64,000 nucleotides of DNA. Origin: Cryptomeria japonica (Eukaryota; Streptophyta; Pinopsida; Cupressales; Cupressaceae). A model generated the notes under the pieces. That model saw nothing but the letters and a program-made list of their open reading frames with translations. It had not been told where the DNA came from and did not search any database. This document shows positions 11,831 through 24,099 of this stretch, one piece after another. The stretch covers positions 40,413,140 to 40,477,139 of the forward strand of contig NC_081411.1 in the NCBI RefSeq assembly GCF_030272615.1, given 5' to 3'. The translations under genes and the position numbers were made by a program. Each line of letters opens with the position of its first letter. The first letter of the stretch is position 1.

Positions 11831-13329
11831 GGTTTGCTTAGCACCGACAATCCTCTAACTGCCTTGATCTTACTAGCCTTCACATTGTTATCAAAGTTTA
11901 CATGGAAGAGTCTCCTATGCCATATCCAGCTATCATCAAACTTAGCCATAAGGTACTGATATTTGCATTCAGCTGAAACAAGTTACCTTTGGTCTACATA
12001 CCGGTGGCCATCAATTCACCATACTTTCCTTTGATTTTGCACACTCCATTTCTGAATTCCAGAGTGAGTCCACTATCATTCATCTAGTCAACACTCAATA
12101 GATTATGTCTGAGACCTTCCACCCAATACACATTGTCAATACTGCTCTTTCCATTCAGAGAGATGGACCCTCTTCCTTTGACCATACATGGTGCATCATT
12201 ACCAAAGTGAACCACACCACCATCATATTATTCCAAAGATAGAAACTTGCTCGGGTCACCAGTCATATGGTGAGAACAACCACTATCAATAATCCACTCA
12301 TTGGATTTCTCAAAGTGGGAGACAAGAGCCTTCTTGTCTGACACATCTTCCTTTACTACAACAAACACAATATCTTCATTTTCTTCATCTTCTGATTCCT
12401 CATCTGTGACACCTTCATCAACTGCTACAAAATAGTTTCTCTGGTTTCCTCCTTTGAATTTCTTGAACCTTTTTAGTTTGTCCTTGTTGTCACCATTAGG
12501 ATATTTTTTAGCAATATGTCCTATCCAGTTACAAGAAAAGCATTTCAAAGGGAGCTTACCTCTGTATTTACCAGTTCCCTTAGGAAATCTCTTGGCAAGA
12601 AGAGTTTCAAATTCCATAAGAATCTCCTCATCATCCATTTCTCTGCTCTATCTTGGTTCACCGTTGGTGCTTGCTTCTTTTCCTTTTCTAGACGGTGTAG
12701 CAGAAGCTCTAAAAGTTGATTTAGTTTTTTGAATACTACCATCAAAACTAATTATCTCATAGGTTGTCAACTTTTCAATGATGGAGTCTAGGGATACCTT
12801 AGTCTTGTATATTGATCTCAACTCCTGAATAGCAGCAACCCTTATTGCATAGACCGCTAATAAGGACCTCATGACTTTACTAATAACATTAGAATCTTCC
12901 ATTTTTCCTCCCACACTCTTGATGTCTCCAACAATAGTCTTGATTCTTATTCCATATTGTTGAATGATCTCACCTTTAGCCATCCGCATGTCTCCAAACT
13001 TCCCTCTTAGGCTTTCTTCCTTAGCTTGTTTTACATGCTCATCACCACCATAGATATTCTCAAGAGTATCTCAAACTTCTTTGGGATTATCTTTATCCTA
13101 GACATCAATAAACTCAATGTCAGATAAGCTGCCGATTACGACTTCCATGACTTGCCCATTCTCCTGTATCTCTCTCTTTTGATCATCGATGAGAGTACCA
13201 GTAGGAATAACAAAAGCATTCTCAACATAGCTCCAGTGTTGAGTACCCATGCTTCTGATGTAAATCTTCATTCTGTCCTTCCATATTTTAAAGTTCTCTA
13301 TTGAACTTTGGACCTTCCCTCTTCATCAT
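11831..13329 (-). pseudogene. Gag and protease of element N
   Basis: Minus strand, from an ATGATG at 13324-13329 shortly after the primer site. Gag is of the copia UBN2 type (FKIWKDRMKIYI, then LRGKFGDMRMAKGEIIQQY and LRSIYKTKVSLDSIIEKLTTYE). A CCHC knuckle (CFSCNWIGHIAKKY, about 12495-12540) has lost its last Cys to Tyr. An acidic stretch precedes the aspartic protease signature WIIDSGCSHHMTGD (about 12250-12295). Downstream come GKGS-type and VEGLRHNLLSV segments and a decayed GAG-pre-integrase region. A frameshift at about 13300 and stops near 13090 and 12645 disable it. Confidence 0.87.
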
Positions 13330-13385
13330 TACAATAGGATCTTTCCCTCAAGCGATTAAGCTTCAACATAGAGGACCTGGAGGAG

Positions 13386-13399
13386 GCTATAATACCAAT
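13386..13399 (-). other. Primer binding site of N (decayed)
   Basis: Minus strand ATTGGTATTATAGC next to the 5' LTR. It differs at two bases from the initiator-Met tRNA-complementary ATTGGTATCAGAGC that is intact at 22252-22265. Confidence 0.7.
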
Positions 13400-14951
13400 T
13401 GATAACTTAATGATGAATGGTAAGTACCAAACTAGTACTAAGAGGGGGCAGTGAATCAGTATAGTCAAAAATACTTTCCAAAAACTGATTAGACAACAAA
13501 CACTGCAAATGATTGGCAAAAAGTAACACTGGTCTGAAACTAAGTACAACCGATAAAGCTAAGAATGATTGTGACAAGCATTAACCGGTTGATCACTTAG
13601 CTTTCCACTCAACTTAATACTACACATCCAGTTCACCCTTATGCATGAACAGGTAATCTATCATCAGAAATATAATAATAGCTAGTCTAGCATGATTTAC
13701 CTTCAAACACAATTCACTTAAACGATCACATGAAAAACACCACATATAACACATAGATTTTTCACGTGGAAACCCAACTAGGAAAAACCATGGTGGGGAT
13801 GAATACCCACAAGTTGTTTTTGAACTCTTTAGAAGTCCACTCTGTTAGGAGCCTAGTCTAGTTAAAGACTGTTACAATAGGTTCTGTTAGGAACCGATTC
13901 TGCTAGGGATCACCCAGTTAAGGGATGGCTAAATACCCGGTTAGGGTTAAACCCTGTTAGAGGTTACCTTGTTAGAGGATTTCAAGAACTCAATGAATTT
14001 GAGTCACCCTGTTAAAGGATTTATAGCAAGCTGATTAAAGCTGTCCGGTTAAGGGATTTTCTAATTGTTGAAGTGATTAAAGATCAATAGGTATTACAAT
14101 GATCTAATAATAGCACTTAATGCCAATGCAGATCCGCTTTAGTTCCTTCCTTCTGCACACACATTATGCAGGTATCAATCCTCTTATCTCATCTAGTTTG
14201 GTGAGAATCACGTATCTCTGCACTTACATACACACGCACCATTTTCCAACCACCTCAGCATGAAACATAGCATCAACCTTATAGGAAATAGATAGGTTGG
14301 TAGCATAAACCCTAAAACCTAAACATTTAGGTTAAGCAATTGAATGGTTCAATCCTGACCACTGGACACTTTGCATTTGAATACAATGGTCTTGAATAGA
14401 TCTCAAGACATTCTCCATCATTCATTCTTCACCACTTCATTGAGGCAGTAACCCATCACCCATTCTCCACCGATTACAGGGACTTTGCACACTCCCGAGG
14501 TAGATAGGATCAACCTCCTTCATTCAAGATCCTTCACGTGCACAAGGCTGACATGACAGCATGATCTGATCTTCATTATAATGCCTACTCATCACACGAT
14601 GTTATTGGTTGAATCACATAGGCTTAGAACACTTCAATCGGAAACCCCAACATTAAGACTACCAACTGGTAGTCCTACCACATTCATGTACTGGTTCACA
14701 TTTCATCATACCAGTTCACTTGGACAAACATACCGCTTCACCTATTTCTCATATACTAGTTTACACCACCATACTAGTTCTCTTTTCCAGTTGCTTAGCT
14801 CCAATATACCGGTTCACTTCTTTGCACATATACTGGTTCACCACATTTTACCGGTTCACTTTTCAGCATATTTCCGGTTCACTTTCCAACATATTGACAT
14901 CAATGACAACATAATATCATCATGTCAACATACTCTGCAAAAATGCCAACA
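13400..14951 (-). repeat. 5' LTR of element N
   Basis: 1,552 bases pairing with 7454-9008. It starts TGTTGGCATTTTTGC at 14951 on the minus strand. The telomere-like motif of the partner is present but mutated (14305-14324, one A for C). Confidence 0.92.
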
Positions 14952-14956
14952 GATAA

Positions 14957-15900
14957 TGTAATCAAAATTAACATGACACAACCTCTTATGCCATAGCCAA
15001 CTCTCATCAATGTGAGCAATCAAACATGTCTTATTACCAGTGTTCAAGTGAAAGATATTACCTCCAGTATGAGTATCGGTTGCAATCTCCAAACCAGTCT
15101 TGTTAATGATTTTGCATTTTCTATCTTTGAGTTGAAGTTGGAATCGTTTGTGCACCAATTGACCAACACTCAAAATATTATGCTTTAAACCTTCTAAATA
15201 ATAGACATTATTAGTATTATGCTTACCTTCAGAGAAATAGTACCTCTACCTTTGATCATACATGCTTTGTCATCTCCAAATATGACTTTACCGCCATTAT
15301 ATTCTTGCAGGGATATAAATTTCCTTTTATCTCTAGTCATATGATGTGAGCATCCACTATCAATTACCCATTAATCATTATCTTCAACTTTTACTACCAA
15401 GGCCTTTTCTTCATTCTTGATAGCTAGTTCTAGTTCATCTTCCTTTAAGGAATAGAACACCCATTCCTTTCCATTGTCAGATCCACTAGCAAAGTGTTGA
15501 TTTTCCCAGGTTTTATTGGATGTATTTTAATGTATATATTTGATTCAATCTGATACTTGCATTCTTGGAATTCTATGTGTTCTCAAATTGAATAACATTA
15601 TACTATATATATTCCTTTGGAGAGGCATGTCCTTGAATGGGCATGTCTCTCCTTTAGTTATAATAATTTAATCAATAGTATAATGTTTCATCAATCAATT
15701 ATTAATTTAGAATAATATAATAGATTAATATTGAATATTAAATTTTACATGATTATTAATAATATATTATTATTAATCAACATTTATTATATGTATTCTA
15801 AATGATCATTCAACTGAAGCTACAAACATTAACACAGAGTCTGTTGTCGGTTCATCCTCAGAGTCATCAATTACTCCTTCCTCATCCGCTATGTATCATT
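14957..15900 (-). pseudogene. Protease and GAG-pre-integrase region of element A
   Basis: Minus strand. The aspartic protease signature WVIDSGCSHHMTRDK lies at about 15335-15375. It is followed by YNGGKVIFGDDKACMIKGRG, LVNWCTN/VGQLVHKRFQLQLK and LIAHIDESWLWHKRLCHVNFDYI, the His pair of the integrase zinc region, which runs directly into N at 14956. A frameshift near 15180-15220 and stops break the frame. The stretch is itself split by an AT-rich insertion (about 15497-15822). Confidence 0.85.
15497..15822. mobile_element. AT-rich insertion of about 325 bp in A (unclassified)
   Basis: Very AT-rich DNA (runs of TAATAATATATTATTATTAA type) interrupting the A polyprotein between its acidic spacer and protease. 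It begins TGTTGATTTTCCCAGG and ends near ATCATTCAAC, so GTTGA and TCAAC form a short terminal inverted match. I see no coding potential and no convincing target duplication. A short solo LTR or a miniature element are both possible. Confidence 0.5.
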
Positions 15901-16866
15901 GTTTGCTTCTCTTGAATTTATATATGTTCATATTAGGCTTAAATGATTTCTTAACTCTTTCTTCAAATCTTGCATTCCTTTAAGGACATCTAGATGAAAA
16001 ATGCCCAATCTTATTACATAAAAAACATTTAAAAGGTGCTTTACCTTCATACTTACTTCCTATTGGTCCTTTAGGTACTCTTCTAGCAAATAATACTTCA
16101 TGTTGCTCAAATTCTTCATCCTCTTCCCTCATATCTTCCAATTCTTTTACATATAGGACTTTCCAATCACTCTTGCTGGAAGATGATGATGATGCATGAA
16201 AAGCAGGTTCAGACTTTGCAGCTCCAGAAGGTCCAAATTCTTCAAGCACAAAAGGAGATAATTTCTCAATCAGAATGTCTCTGTTAACTGAAGTGTTTGC
16301 CATTGTTCTCAGTTCATTAATTATAGTTGTCTTCATCTTGTAAGTCGGTGGAAGGGATCTCAAGACTTTGGAAACTATTTCATCTTCACTTAGAGATCCT
16401 CCACAAAACTGAATTCCCGTAACATCTCATTTACTCTTTCCATAAATGTAGCAATTATTTCATTGTCATCCATCTTCAAGTTCTCATATCTTACCCGGTA
16501 ACCATCAAGTTTAGCAATTTCGACAGTAGGGTCACCTTCATTTAGAGTTTGCAATTTATCCCACATAACCTTTGCAGATGATTTTTCAGCCAATCCCATG
16601 ATCTTGTGATCTATAAGTGCACACAGGAGGGCTTCTCTAGCTCTGCAGTCATTTTCAATATTTTTGTCCAAGTCTGTAGGAGCAAGATTTCGAGATGTCA
16701 GATAATAAGGTATGTATCCTTTCTCAGTGATCTCCCAAATATCCTTTCCAGGACATCTAAGATGAGTCTCCATTCGGATTTTCCATATCCCATAATTTGT
16801 TCCATCAAGCTTAGGAATTTCTCTTCTGAAAATAGTTGCCAGTGGATTTGAAGTATTAGTTGCCAT
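15901..16866 (-). pseudogene. Gag of element A
   Basis: Minus strand, ATG at 16864-16866 about 60 bases after the primer site. The first open stretch (16390-16866) has the copia UBN2-type gag core: LDGTNYGIWKIRMETHLRC, ENDCRAREALLCAL, LNEGDPTVEIAKLDGYRVRY. A frameshift at about 16400 moves the rest to another frame (15980-16363: LPPTYKMKTTIINELRTM, LIEKLSPFVLEEFG), ending in a good CCHC knuckle CFLCNKIGHFSSRC (about 15985-16030). Gag packages RNA in virus-like particles. It is close in sequence to the gag of P and C. Confidence 0.9.
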
Positions 16867-16911
16867 AGGATCTTCCTCAAGTGGTTAAGCTTCTATAAAA
16901 AGAAGACCAAA

Positions 16912-16925
16912 TATATTATACCAAT
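16912..16925 (-). other. Primer binding site of A (decayed)
   Basis: Minus strand ATTGGTATAATATA immediately after the 5' LTR. The first nine bases match the initiator-Met tRNA type site; the rest has drifted. Confidence 0.65.
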
Positions 16926-18173
16926 TGTTAGGATAACTGGAGGACAACTGAGAGAGGGGGTTGAATCAGTTGTCAATAGATCATATCAATTAATCCACTT
17001 ATAACCTTTAACCGAACCATATAAACATTAAGTACTGGTATAGTAGAAATAGATATCAGTAGGAACAGATACTGGTAAATAATGCAACTTAACAATTAAA
17101 CAAATAATCAATACAAAGGAACCATACCACATAACACCATGGTTTGTACGTGGAAAACCCCAAAAGGTAAAAACCATGGTGGGAAGCCTACCCGCAGTCA
17201 AATGATATTTCTGTAGAAAGTGAGTGATACAATGAGGTGCATGTACATGCAGGGAGGCACACTACCTAGAGTGTACTACTCATTACAAAAGAGTCACACT
17301 GACTACAGAGAGGTTATAACCACGTCAAGATAATTGGACAACAATCCAAAAGAATGGACTGCCAGAGATAGCATCTACCATGCCTAATTACAGTCCTGGT
17401 TAAGCTCAATACTAGAGGACTTTGACATCTTCCTTAAACCCAATTTGATCCTCAATGATAGACCAAAACTCCTTTGCATATGATATTACATTTCTATTCC
17501 TTGCCATGTGATGTCATGCCATAATCTACAATGAGATCTTACATCGATTTATACCAACCCTAAGGCCTAAACCAATTAAGTTAGCCACCTAAAAGATATT
17601 ACAATAAGATCCTTACATACATCCATATTACAATGATATTCCATGTCGGTTTTAGACCAAAACAATGTTAACCAATCCATAAACCATCCTAGTAACATTT
17701 AGAGAACACGTTAACATGATGCTGGTCCATAATCTAGATAGGCATTGGACCTAATCTAAGTCCACCATGCCAAAGAGATGTCATCAATCAGTTAAGGCAC
17801 AATCAAAGAGCATCTTCAAAAATCTAAAATCCATCTAAAAGCCACACCAGCACCACTTATGTATCCTGTCAAAGATTCTCAGTAAAATCTCTACCAATAA
17901 AACCTTAAGCCTTTGTCGGTAAGGGTTTACAAGAGTGTATGATAGCATCCAATCACCAAGTCAATACCAACTAACAAAAACATGTTCCAGGAACATGTAA
18001 CACATAAAATCAAACATACTCCATTTATCCAAACATGTCGGAAGTGTCCAACAGATAGTCCCTTCTGCCGGTAACACTAGATCTTCTATCGGTAACCAAC
18101 CATAACAGCTAGTGTTGACATCAATGACAAAACATCAATAGAACACATAATCAATTCCTCCATAATGCCAATA
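16926..18173 (-). repeat. 5' LTR of element A
   Basis: 1,248 bases. Read on the minus strand it starts TATTGGCATTATGG at 18173 (TG mutated to TA) and ends ...CAGTTATCCTAACA at 16926. Its right 865 bases pair with 1-886. The inner terminus carries the GGGGG...GAATCA run shared with the other copia LTRs here. Confidence 0.92.
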
Positions 18174-18531
18174 GTAGTCTAGATTTATATGTAGTCAGTG
18201 AGGCTCCTTTTGTGATTGAGCAGTGTGCTCTAGGTTGTAAGCCTTCCTGCAAGTGTAGGCCCCTATATTCTGTAATATCTCTTCATATGGCTAGTGGATT
18301 GATATTGTGGGTCACAAATCCCACTGTGTTTTTCCTCTTTGAGGTTTTCCACGTATATCTTTGTGTGTTATGGTATCCATTTATGTGATTATCTTATTGG
18401 TTTATTTACTTCTTTAAATTCTATATGTATCTGTATACTAGTTGGTGTATGCATGTTTTAACATGGTTAAAATTGATATTTCTAGTAGAACACTTATTCA
18501 CCCCCCCTCTCATTGTTATTGGATTCCAACA
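18174..18531 (+). repeat. T: LTR remnant of the D/E family, probable solo LTR
   Basis: The last 350 bases or so of a plus-strand LTR ending ...GGATTCCAACA at 18531. It shares long stretches with the D LTR (56070-56312), such as GATATTGTGGGTCACAAATC and TTTTCCTCTTTGAGGTTTTC. No primer site follows the end; copia RNase H sequence follows instead, so T probably sits as a solo LTR in U. Element A was inserted into T, and T's left half should lie beyond the left window edge. Confidence 0.75.
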
Positions 18532-19060
18532 GGTGATCCTACTAGATCTCATAATTTGTTGAGCATTCATGGGTATGTACACTCTAATTGAGTTGGTGAC
18601 ATTGATAGTAGAAGATCCATCAGTGGATATGTGCTCATGATTTTTGGTGGTGTAGTAAGTTGGATGAGAAAGTAGTAAGTTGTGGTCACTTTATCCACAA
18701 CCAAAGTTAAGTACATGGAAGCTACTCATGCTTGAAAAGAAGCCATTTGGCTTAAGATACTATGTTCAGACATTGGTTTTGATGCAGAACAGATCACTAT
18801 CTATTGTGATAGCCAAAGTGTCATTTGCTTGGCAAAGAATCCTACTTTCCATGCCAGAACAAAGCACATTGATCTATAGTTTTATTTTGTTTGTGATATG
18901 GTGGAAGATGGAAAGATGAAGTTGGAAAAGGTAGGCACTTTGGTGAATTTTTCTTATGCATTGACAAAGACAGTGAGCACAAATAATTTCAAGTGGTGTG
19001 TCGAATCGATGGGCCTTGGGGCCTAAGCTATGATATGATGACTCCTGTAAGGTCTTCATC
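18532..19060 (+). pseudogene. RNase H end of copia element U
   Basis: Plus-strand copia pol C-terminus: GYVHSN then GDIDSRRSISGYVLM, VSWMRK, LSTTKVKYMEATHA, KEAIWLK, IYCDSQSVICLAKNPTFHARTKHIDL and a closing MVEDGKMKLEKV...ALTK segment. In-frame stops occur at about 18591, 18675 and 18736, among others. The sequence is of another copia branch than A, C and N (SGYVLMIFGGVVSW type). Everything upstream of RNase H is missing from the window. Confidence 0.85.
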
Positions 19061-19228
19061 AAGTGGGAGATTGTTGGGATTATGGTCCCTCAACCTTAGG
19101 AGTCCCAAGTGGTTTTTAATTAATTATTTAATTGGTCTTATGTGCTGATTTTAATTAATTTAATGTTATAATATAAATTTCCAAAGTGAAAGAAACAAGC
19201 ATTGGGGAGGAAGTGAAATTGTGACACT
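19061..19228 (+). repeat. Polypurine tract and start of the 3' LTR of U
   Basis: AAGTGGGAGAT (19061-19071) is followed by TGTTGGGATTATGGTCCC, a typical copia tract plus LTR start at 19072. LTR-like sequence continues to about 19228, where unrelated DNA begins. Confidence 0.7.
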
Positions 19229-21029
19229 TGTTATGCTGGACAAAATACCCTAGAGAAATAAACCAAAATCTACTAATAAAAAAGGGATTTTGTTTTAAAT
19301 AACTATCATTACTACTCAACACTAGCTACTAATAATGCAACATTACAACTAATGCACATCAATAAGTCTTAAATAATTTATATGAAAGCATAAGTCAACA
19401 TGAACATATCCATAAATTTAGATTACAACCACTATGCATCAATGCATCTTTTAACAATTACAAGAATATATGATTCAACATTAACATAACCATAGAACAT
19501 ATTACACAAGTGGAATTACCTTTAACATATCACTAAATAAATTCATACGATATATCCTTCCCTAGGGTATTCCAACGTCACTACTTGACATAATTCTAAC
19601 ACATCACATGTCCATCTAGAACATCTTATACTACCATTGTACTGATCATTTTCTTCCCATATTGTTATGATAAATTATTAACATATTTGCATAACTCTAC
19701 CACATTTCGTACTTTTTAGGTTCATTTTAAAATACCAACCAAATATTCCTTATAATCATCTTCATTCGTTAATCACTTAACACATCATGAATATAAATGC
19801 ATTTGTCCTTCACCTACACATGGAACTAGATTATTTCCTTAAGCACATCCATTACACAACTCATCAAGAATACTATACATATTCATGTGCAAGATTATAA
19901 GAGGAAGCACTTATCTACTTCCATATAGGATTCCAAACTACTAAATAGATTCAAGGGGCAAATGATACTACAAGATTAAACATAATTTGATATATCAATC
20001 CCCTAATTCAAGATAGAGTCTCATTCCATCATGATTAGCATCTCTACAATATAGATCTTATTACAATGGTATAGCTCCATATCATCAAGTCTAAAAACTT
20101 AATAGCACATGGAACAAGCACATAGCCTCTTTTACTACATCCCATCCTAATTCTTATTAATACAAGTTGCATTAGTACATATTCATATTCCATATTTACA
20201 GGTCATCATAATACATTATTATCTCTAATTTATAGAAAACAACACCATAGGACAACCGCATATTGAAGAGTTATATATTTCATATTAATCCACAACTACT
20301 CATTTATTACCATATCCCAAGATAACTAACACTTGAAGATTAACATCTTTCAATCAAGGCATACATGATTGTTAACATATTCATGACCATCCTCAAGATA
20401 TACACAAGGCATTGCATTCATATCTCTCAATCATTTTATTCCTTTCTAATAAAGAATAACATATGCAATAGAATATCCAATTATGATAATCTCACTCAAT
20501 ACATCTCATTTTGAAATCAATCTGCTGCAAGTTCTATTATACATGTTCTCAATATATTGATTGCATAGTCTTCTTTACAATTGCATTATTCATACCACAA
20601 GATATCAATTCTAATCATAGAGAATATGTCCCAAGGATCCATTCATGTGATGAGATAATATAGAACCATATCCATGCATGCTAACATCTAAGAAGAAAAT
20701 CCCAATGGAAGAAGGCATCAAACCACCCGACCATGTAGAACCAAATAGGATCCACCCCCCATTCTAGGAGATGAGATAAGATTCCAACTCACACTCAAGA
20801 CCTAAGCTGACACCTAACAACCAAGGGATACAACACAACATCACAGACTCTAACACAAAAATGCAACATCCAAATACATCACATGGCTCAATCAAAGGAA
20901 TCAACCTCCAAAGGCATAGTCGATAAATCAAGGCATATGGATAATGGACACATGTAGGGAAAGAGTGTCATCACATGCTACCCACATAAAAGAAGGGGAC
21001 AAGCCTCACCCTGATAGACATGTAGAACC
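19229..21029. other. Unassigned AT-rich DNA, 1.8 kb
   Basis: The segment begins TGTTATGCTGGACAAAATACC inside the LTR of U and runs to the P LTR. It is rich in CATAT and ACATC words with no frame above about 60 codons and no recognisable protein. Its TG start suggests the LTR of another element, but I cannot find its end or a duplication. Confidence 0.4.
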
Positions 21030-22251
21030 TATTGGCCATTTGGTGGAATTTATTATGTGTTACATTGATGTTTTGTCATTGATGTCAACACTAGCTATGA
21101 TCCTTTACCGGCACACTTTTGGTCTCAGTAGGATGAGTAGTTTCTAGTTGGTTTGGATTTAGCATGATTTGGTAGGATCCGGTATGATTTGGTTATGGAA
21201 TTGGGTTGTCCATGATACACATGTTCATATTCAGTCAGTTGGTTTCGGTCTGGTGATCGAATGTTATCATGTTTGCTTGGAATCTTTTCTTCTAGTTCTG
21301 GTGAGGGTTTCACCGACTGAGCTTTTGATGAAGATCTTTGATGATATGCATAAGTGGTGTTGGTGCAGCTTCTAATGGAGTTCCAATATGTTGTTGGTAA
21401 TCATGTTCGAGACTTGGCAGATGGAGATCACCATTGTAATGTATGGACCTATATTGGGTCCCGGTTGGTCTAGGTTATGGACCGGTTTAATGAAGTGTGT
21501 GGATTGGACTTCTCGATATGTTTTCAGGATGACTTATGTGTTGAACATTGTTTGTTTGGTCTAAGGTAGAAATTTTTCATAATTGGTTTATTGTGTGGTG
21601 GCTGACCTGATTGTTTATGGTGGAGGGTTTGTATATATAAATGTAAGATCTCATTGTAGATCATCATGGTCATGGTATGAGAAATGGATATGAATGTGAG
21701 AATAATGTAATATCATTTAGGCAGAGGATTTGGTTGATAATTAGAGATCAAATTGGGTATATGTAAGAGGATTTAGTCCTCTGGTATTAAGCTTAACCAG
21801 AACTGTACTTGAGCATAGGAGATGTTATCTTTTGTAGTTCAATACTTCTCCAGATTGTAGTCTGGATTTCTATGTAGTCAATGAGACTCCTTTTGTGATG
21901 AGAAGTGCACTCTAGGTTGATGGCCTTTCTACAAGTATAAGCCCCTCAATTGTAATGCACATACTTACTGCAAAAGTATTATCTGACTATGGATAGGCTT
22001 CCCAATGTGGTTTTTCCCTTTACCGGGTTTTCCACCTATAAATCTTGGTGTCATGTGGATGGTATTTATTTTGTTATTGTTATTTATGATTAATTGGTTT
22101 AACTTCTATTCCAGTATTTTTTTTAAGAATTCCATTATTAATGTTTTGGGTTTTGGTATTAAATTTTTAATTGCTTAAGGTTCCAGTAATCTGTGGCAAC
22201 TGATTCAGCCCCCCCTCTCAATTGCCTTTCGATTATTTGAACTGTCTAACA
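21030..22251 (+). repeat. 5' LTR of copia element P
   Basis: 1,222 bases starting TATTGGCCATTTGGTGG (TG mutated to TA) and ending CTGTCTAACA. It shares TTGATGTTTTGTCATTGATG and GTCAACACTAGCT with the A LTR, so P and A are close relatives. A good primer site follows directly. Confidence 0.88.
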
Positions 22252-22265
22252 ATTGGTATCAGAGC
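22252..22265 (+). other. Primer binding site of P
   Basis: ATTGGTATCAGAGC directly after the LTR, matching the 3' end of initiator-Met tRNA as in most plant copia elements. It is the best-preserved primer site in the window. Confidence 0.9.
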
Positions 22266-22309
22266 TTTGGTCCATGCTATAGAAATCTTAACAGCTTGAG
22301 TAAGATCCT

Positions 22310-22881
22310 ATGGCAACTAATAGCTCGAGTTCATCCATTTCATCTGGAGCTATCTTTTGGAGAGATACTCCTAGGCTTGATGGAACAAATTACATAGTAT
22401 GGAAGATTCGAATGGAGACTCATCTGAGATGTCTTGGCAAGGAGATTTGGGAGATCACATAGAATGGTGTCACACCTTATAATCTAGCATCTAGCAATCC
22501 TCCTCCAGCAAACCTGGATAAGGAGCTTGAAAATGATTGTAGAGCAAGAGAAGCCCTCTTGTGTGCACTTTCTTATCAGCAAATAATGAGATTAACTAAC
22601 AAATCATCTAGAAAGGCTATATGGGATAATTTGGAGACTCTTAATGAAGGTGACCCTACAATAAAGATTGCTAAACTTGATGGTTACCGGGTGAGATATT
22701 AAAGCCTGAACATGGAAGAAGATAAAAGGATTACTGCATTCATGGAAAGGGTAAATGAGATTGTTATGGGAATTCAATGTTGTGGTGGAACTCTGAGCAA
22801 AGATGAAATTGTTTCTAAAGTTTGAAGAGCCCTACCACCGGCTTACAAGATGAAGGTTACCGCTATTAATGAATTGAGAAC
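22310..22881 (+). pseudogene. Gag of element P, first part (split by B)
   Basis: Starts at ATG 22310 (MATNSSSSS), then the UBN2-type gag core: LDGTNYIVWKIRMETHLRC, ENDCRAREALLCAL, LNEGDPTIKIAKLDGYRVRY and AFMERVNEIVMGIQCCGG, up to NELRT. Stops at about 22459, 22700 and 22824 disable it. Gypsy element B cuts it at 22881/22882, and the gag continues at 42680. It is close to the gag of A. Confidence 0.9.
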
Positions 22882-23916
22882 TGTAATACCCTAAAAATGG
22901 TCATCTAAACCATGGGCCCCTAATCTCGACAACATCACCAAGGTCCTAACCAAAGGCAATTAAATAATTCTTGAGCACACAATTAATTCTAAAACATCAA
23001 ATGTCACATGGCAAAATTAATCAGCCAATATTATTTAAATATTTATTTAATTAATTGATCATTCCAAGTAAATCATTTTAAACAATTATCTTATTTATTT
23101 TATTAAATATCCTAGCATATTTAATTAAATAAATCAATTTGCCATTGAATCATCAAAAAGAGGAATTTAATTAAATAAATCAATTGAGCACAAATCTTCA
23201 AAAATGGAAATAAATTAAAATAGGAATTAATTGACCAAGAAAGAATTAAAATTTGAGAAAAGAAATCAATTGGAGATAATCTTGAAAAAAAAATTAAAAT
23301 TGATGAATAATCTCAAAGAAAGCAATAAAAACAATTAAATATTAAAATTGAATGAAATAGAGAATAAATCAGTTTTACTTGATTTTATCTTAATTTTAGT
23401 TCAATTTCCTTTAAAACTAAGAAAAGCATCCAATCACATCAATTCACCTAGATTGTGCTTCCTCTTGGAAAATCTTGACCACTCATCATCATTTGATCTC
23501 AGCCTTTGGTTTCTTTCTGAATTTTCTATAAATTCAGGGTCTCATCTCTCATCCTAGAGGCTAGAGAATATATTGTTATTATACTATTTTTTCTCTAGAC
23601 TCATTGAGATATATTGCATTTTAATTATTTCATATTGATTAAATCATTTAGCTTAATATTGCTTAAATATTGTTAGATTAATATTGCATCCATCTAGCAT
23701 TCATCATGTTCATATAGATAAAATCCTTCGTCTTGATGTTGTCTAGTCACTGGTATTACTTATAATCTGAGAGCAATCATATACTCGCATCTTTTAGAAG
23801 GCAATGGGTTGATTTTTTATGGTTTATTATTCATTGATTATATCTAATTAACCATGCATGTAATGACTTGATTGAAATGTTGTGCTTACAGATACAGACC
23901 ACTTTTCACACACACA
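22882..23916 (+). repeat. Left (5') LTR of B
   Basis: About 1,035 bases, TGTAATACCC...CACACA. In the first 130 bases it differs from the right LTR at three positions. The end lies in a CA run of different length in the two copies, so the boundary is uncertain by a few bases. Confidence 0.92.
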
Positions 23917-23920
23917 TTTC

Positions 23921-23938
23921 TGGCGCCCACTGTGGGGT
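23921..23938 (+). other. Primer binding site of B
   Basis: TGGCGCCCACTGTGGGGT a few bases after the LTR. The TGGCGCC start is the usual primer site of Tat and Athila-like plant gypsy elements and contrasts with the Met-tRNA sites of all copia elements here. Confidence 0.8.
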
Positions 23939-24099
23939 TGAAGACTAAATTTTTTGGCCTCCAAAGACTAACTTTTTTATTTTTGTTATTTTTTAGGTTT
24001 TTTGACTTTTCGGATTTTTGACCGTACAACCTCTACATCATCTCGTATGACATTTCTCACAGGCTGAAATGACAAACTGTAGGTGTCGTACGAACTAAA

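Larger units (their letters stand above)
7454..14951 (-). mobile_element. Copia element N (Sirevirus-like), complete, nested in A
   Basis: A 7,498-bp copia element with both LTRs (7454-9008 and 13400-14951), primer site, gag-pol and polypurine tracts, all on the minus strand. Flanking duplications are GACAA (7449-7453) and GATAA (14952-14956), one C/T difference. Removing N rejoins A in frame through the integrase zinc region (CHVNFDYI then VNTSS). The two LTRs differ at many positions, mostly C/T and G/A, so N looks older than C. Its pol belongs with Q (43419-43714) rather than with A and C. Confidence 0.93.
1..18173 (-). mobile_element. Copia element A (Sirevirus-like), interrupted by S and N
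   Basis: Long LTR retrotransposon read on the minus strand: 5' LTR 16926-18173, primer site, gag, protease, integrase, RT, RNase H, polypurine tract, then a 3' LTR cut by the left window edge. Copia domain order (integrase before RT) is seen directly. RT and RNase H resemble the SIRE/Sirevirus lineage, and several polypurine tracts precede the 3' LTR, a known Sirevirus trait. S (2988-6556) and N (7454-14951) are later insertions, since the reading frame resumes across each target duplication. Numerous stops and frameshifts make it a dead copy. The target duplication at the right end is probably GTAGT (18174-18178); its partner lies outside the window. Confidence 0.9.

Noticed and set aside
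22252-22265. tRNA-like sequence
   Set aside because: It is a primer site complementary to a tRNA 3' end. No cloverleaf-forming tRNA gene was noticed by eye in the window.
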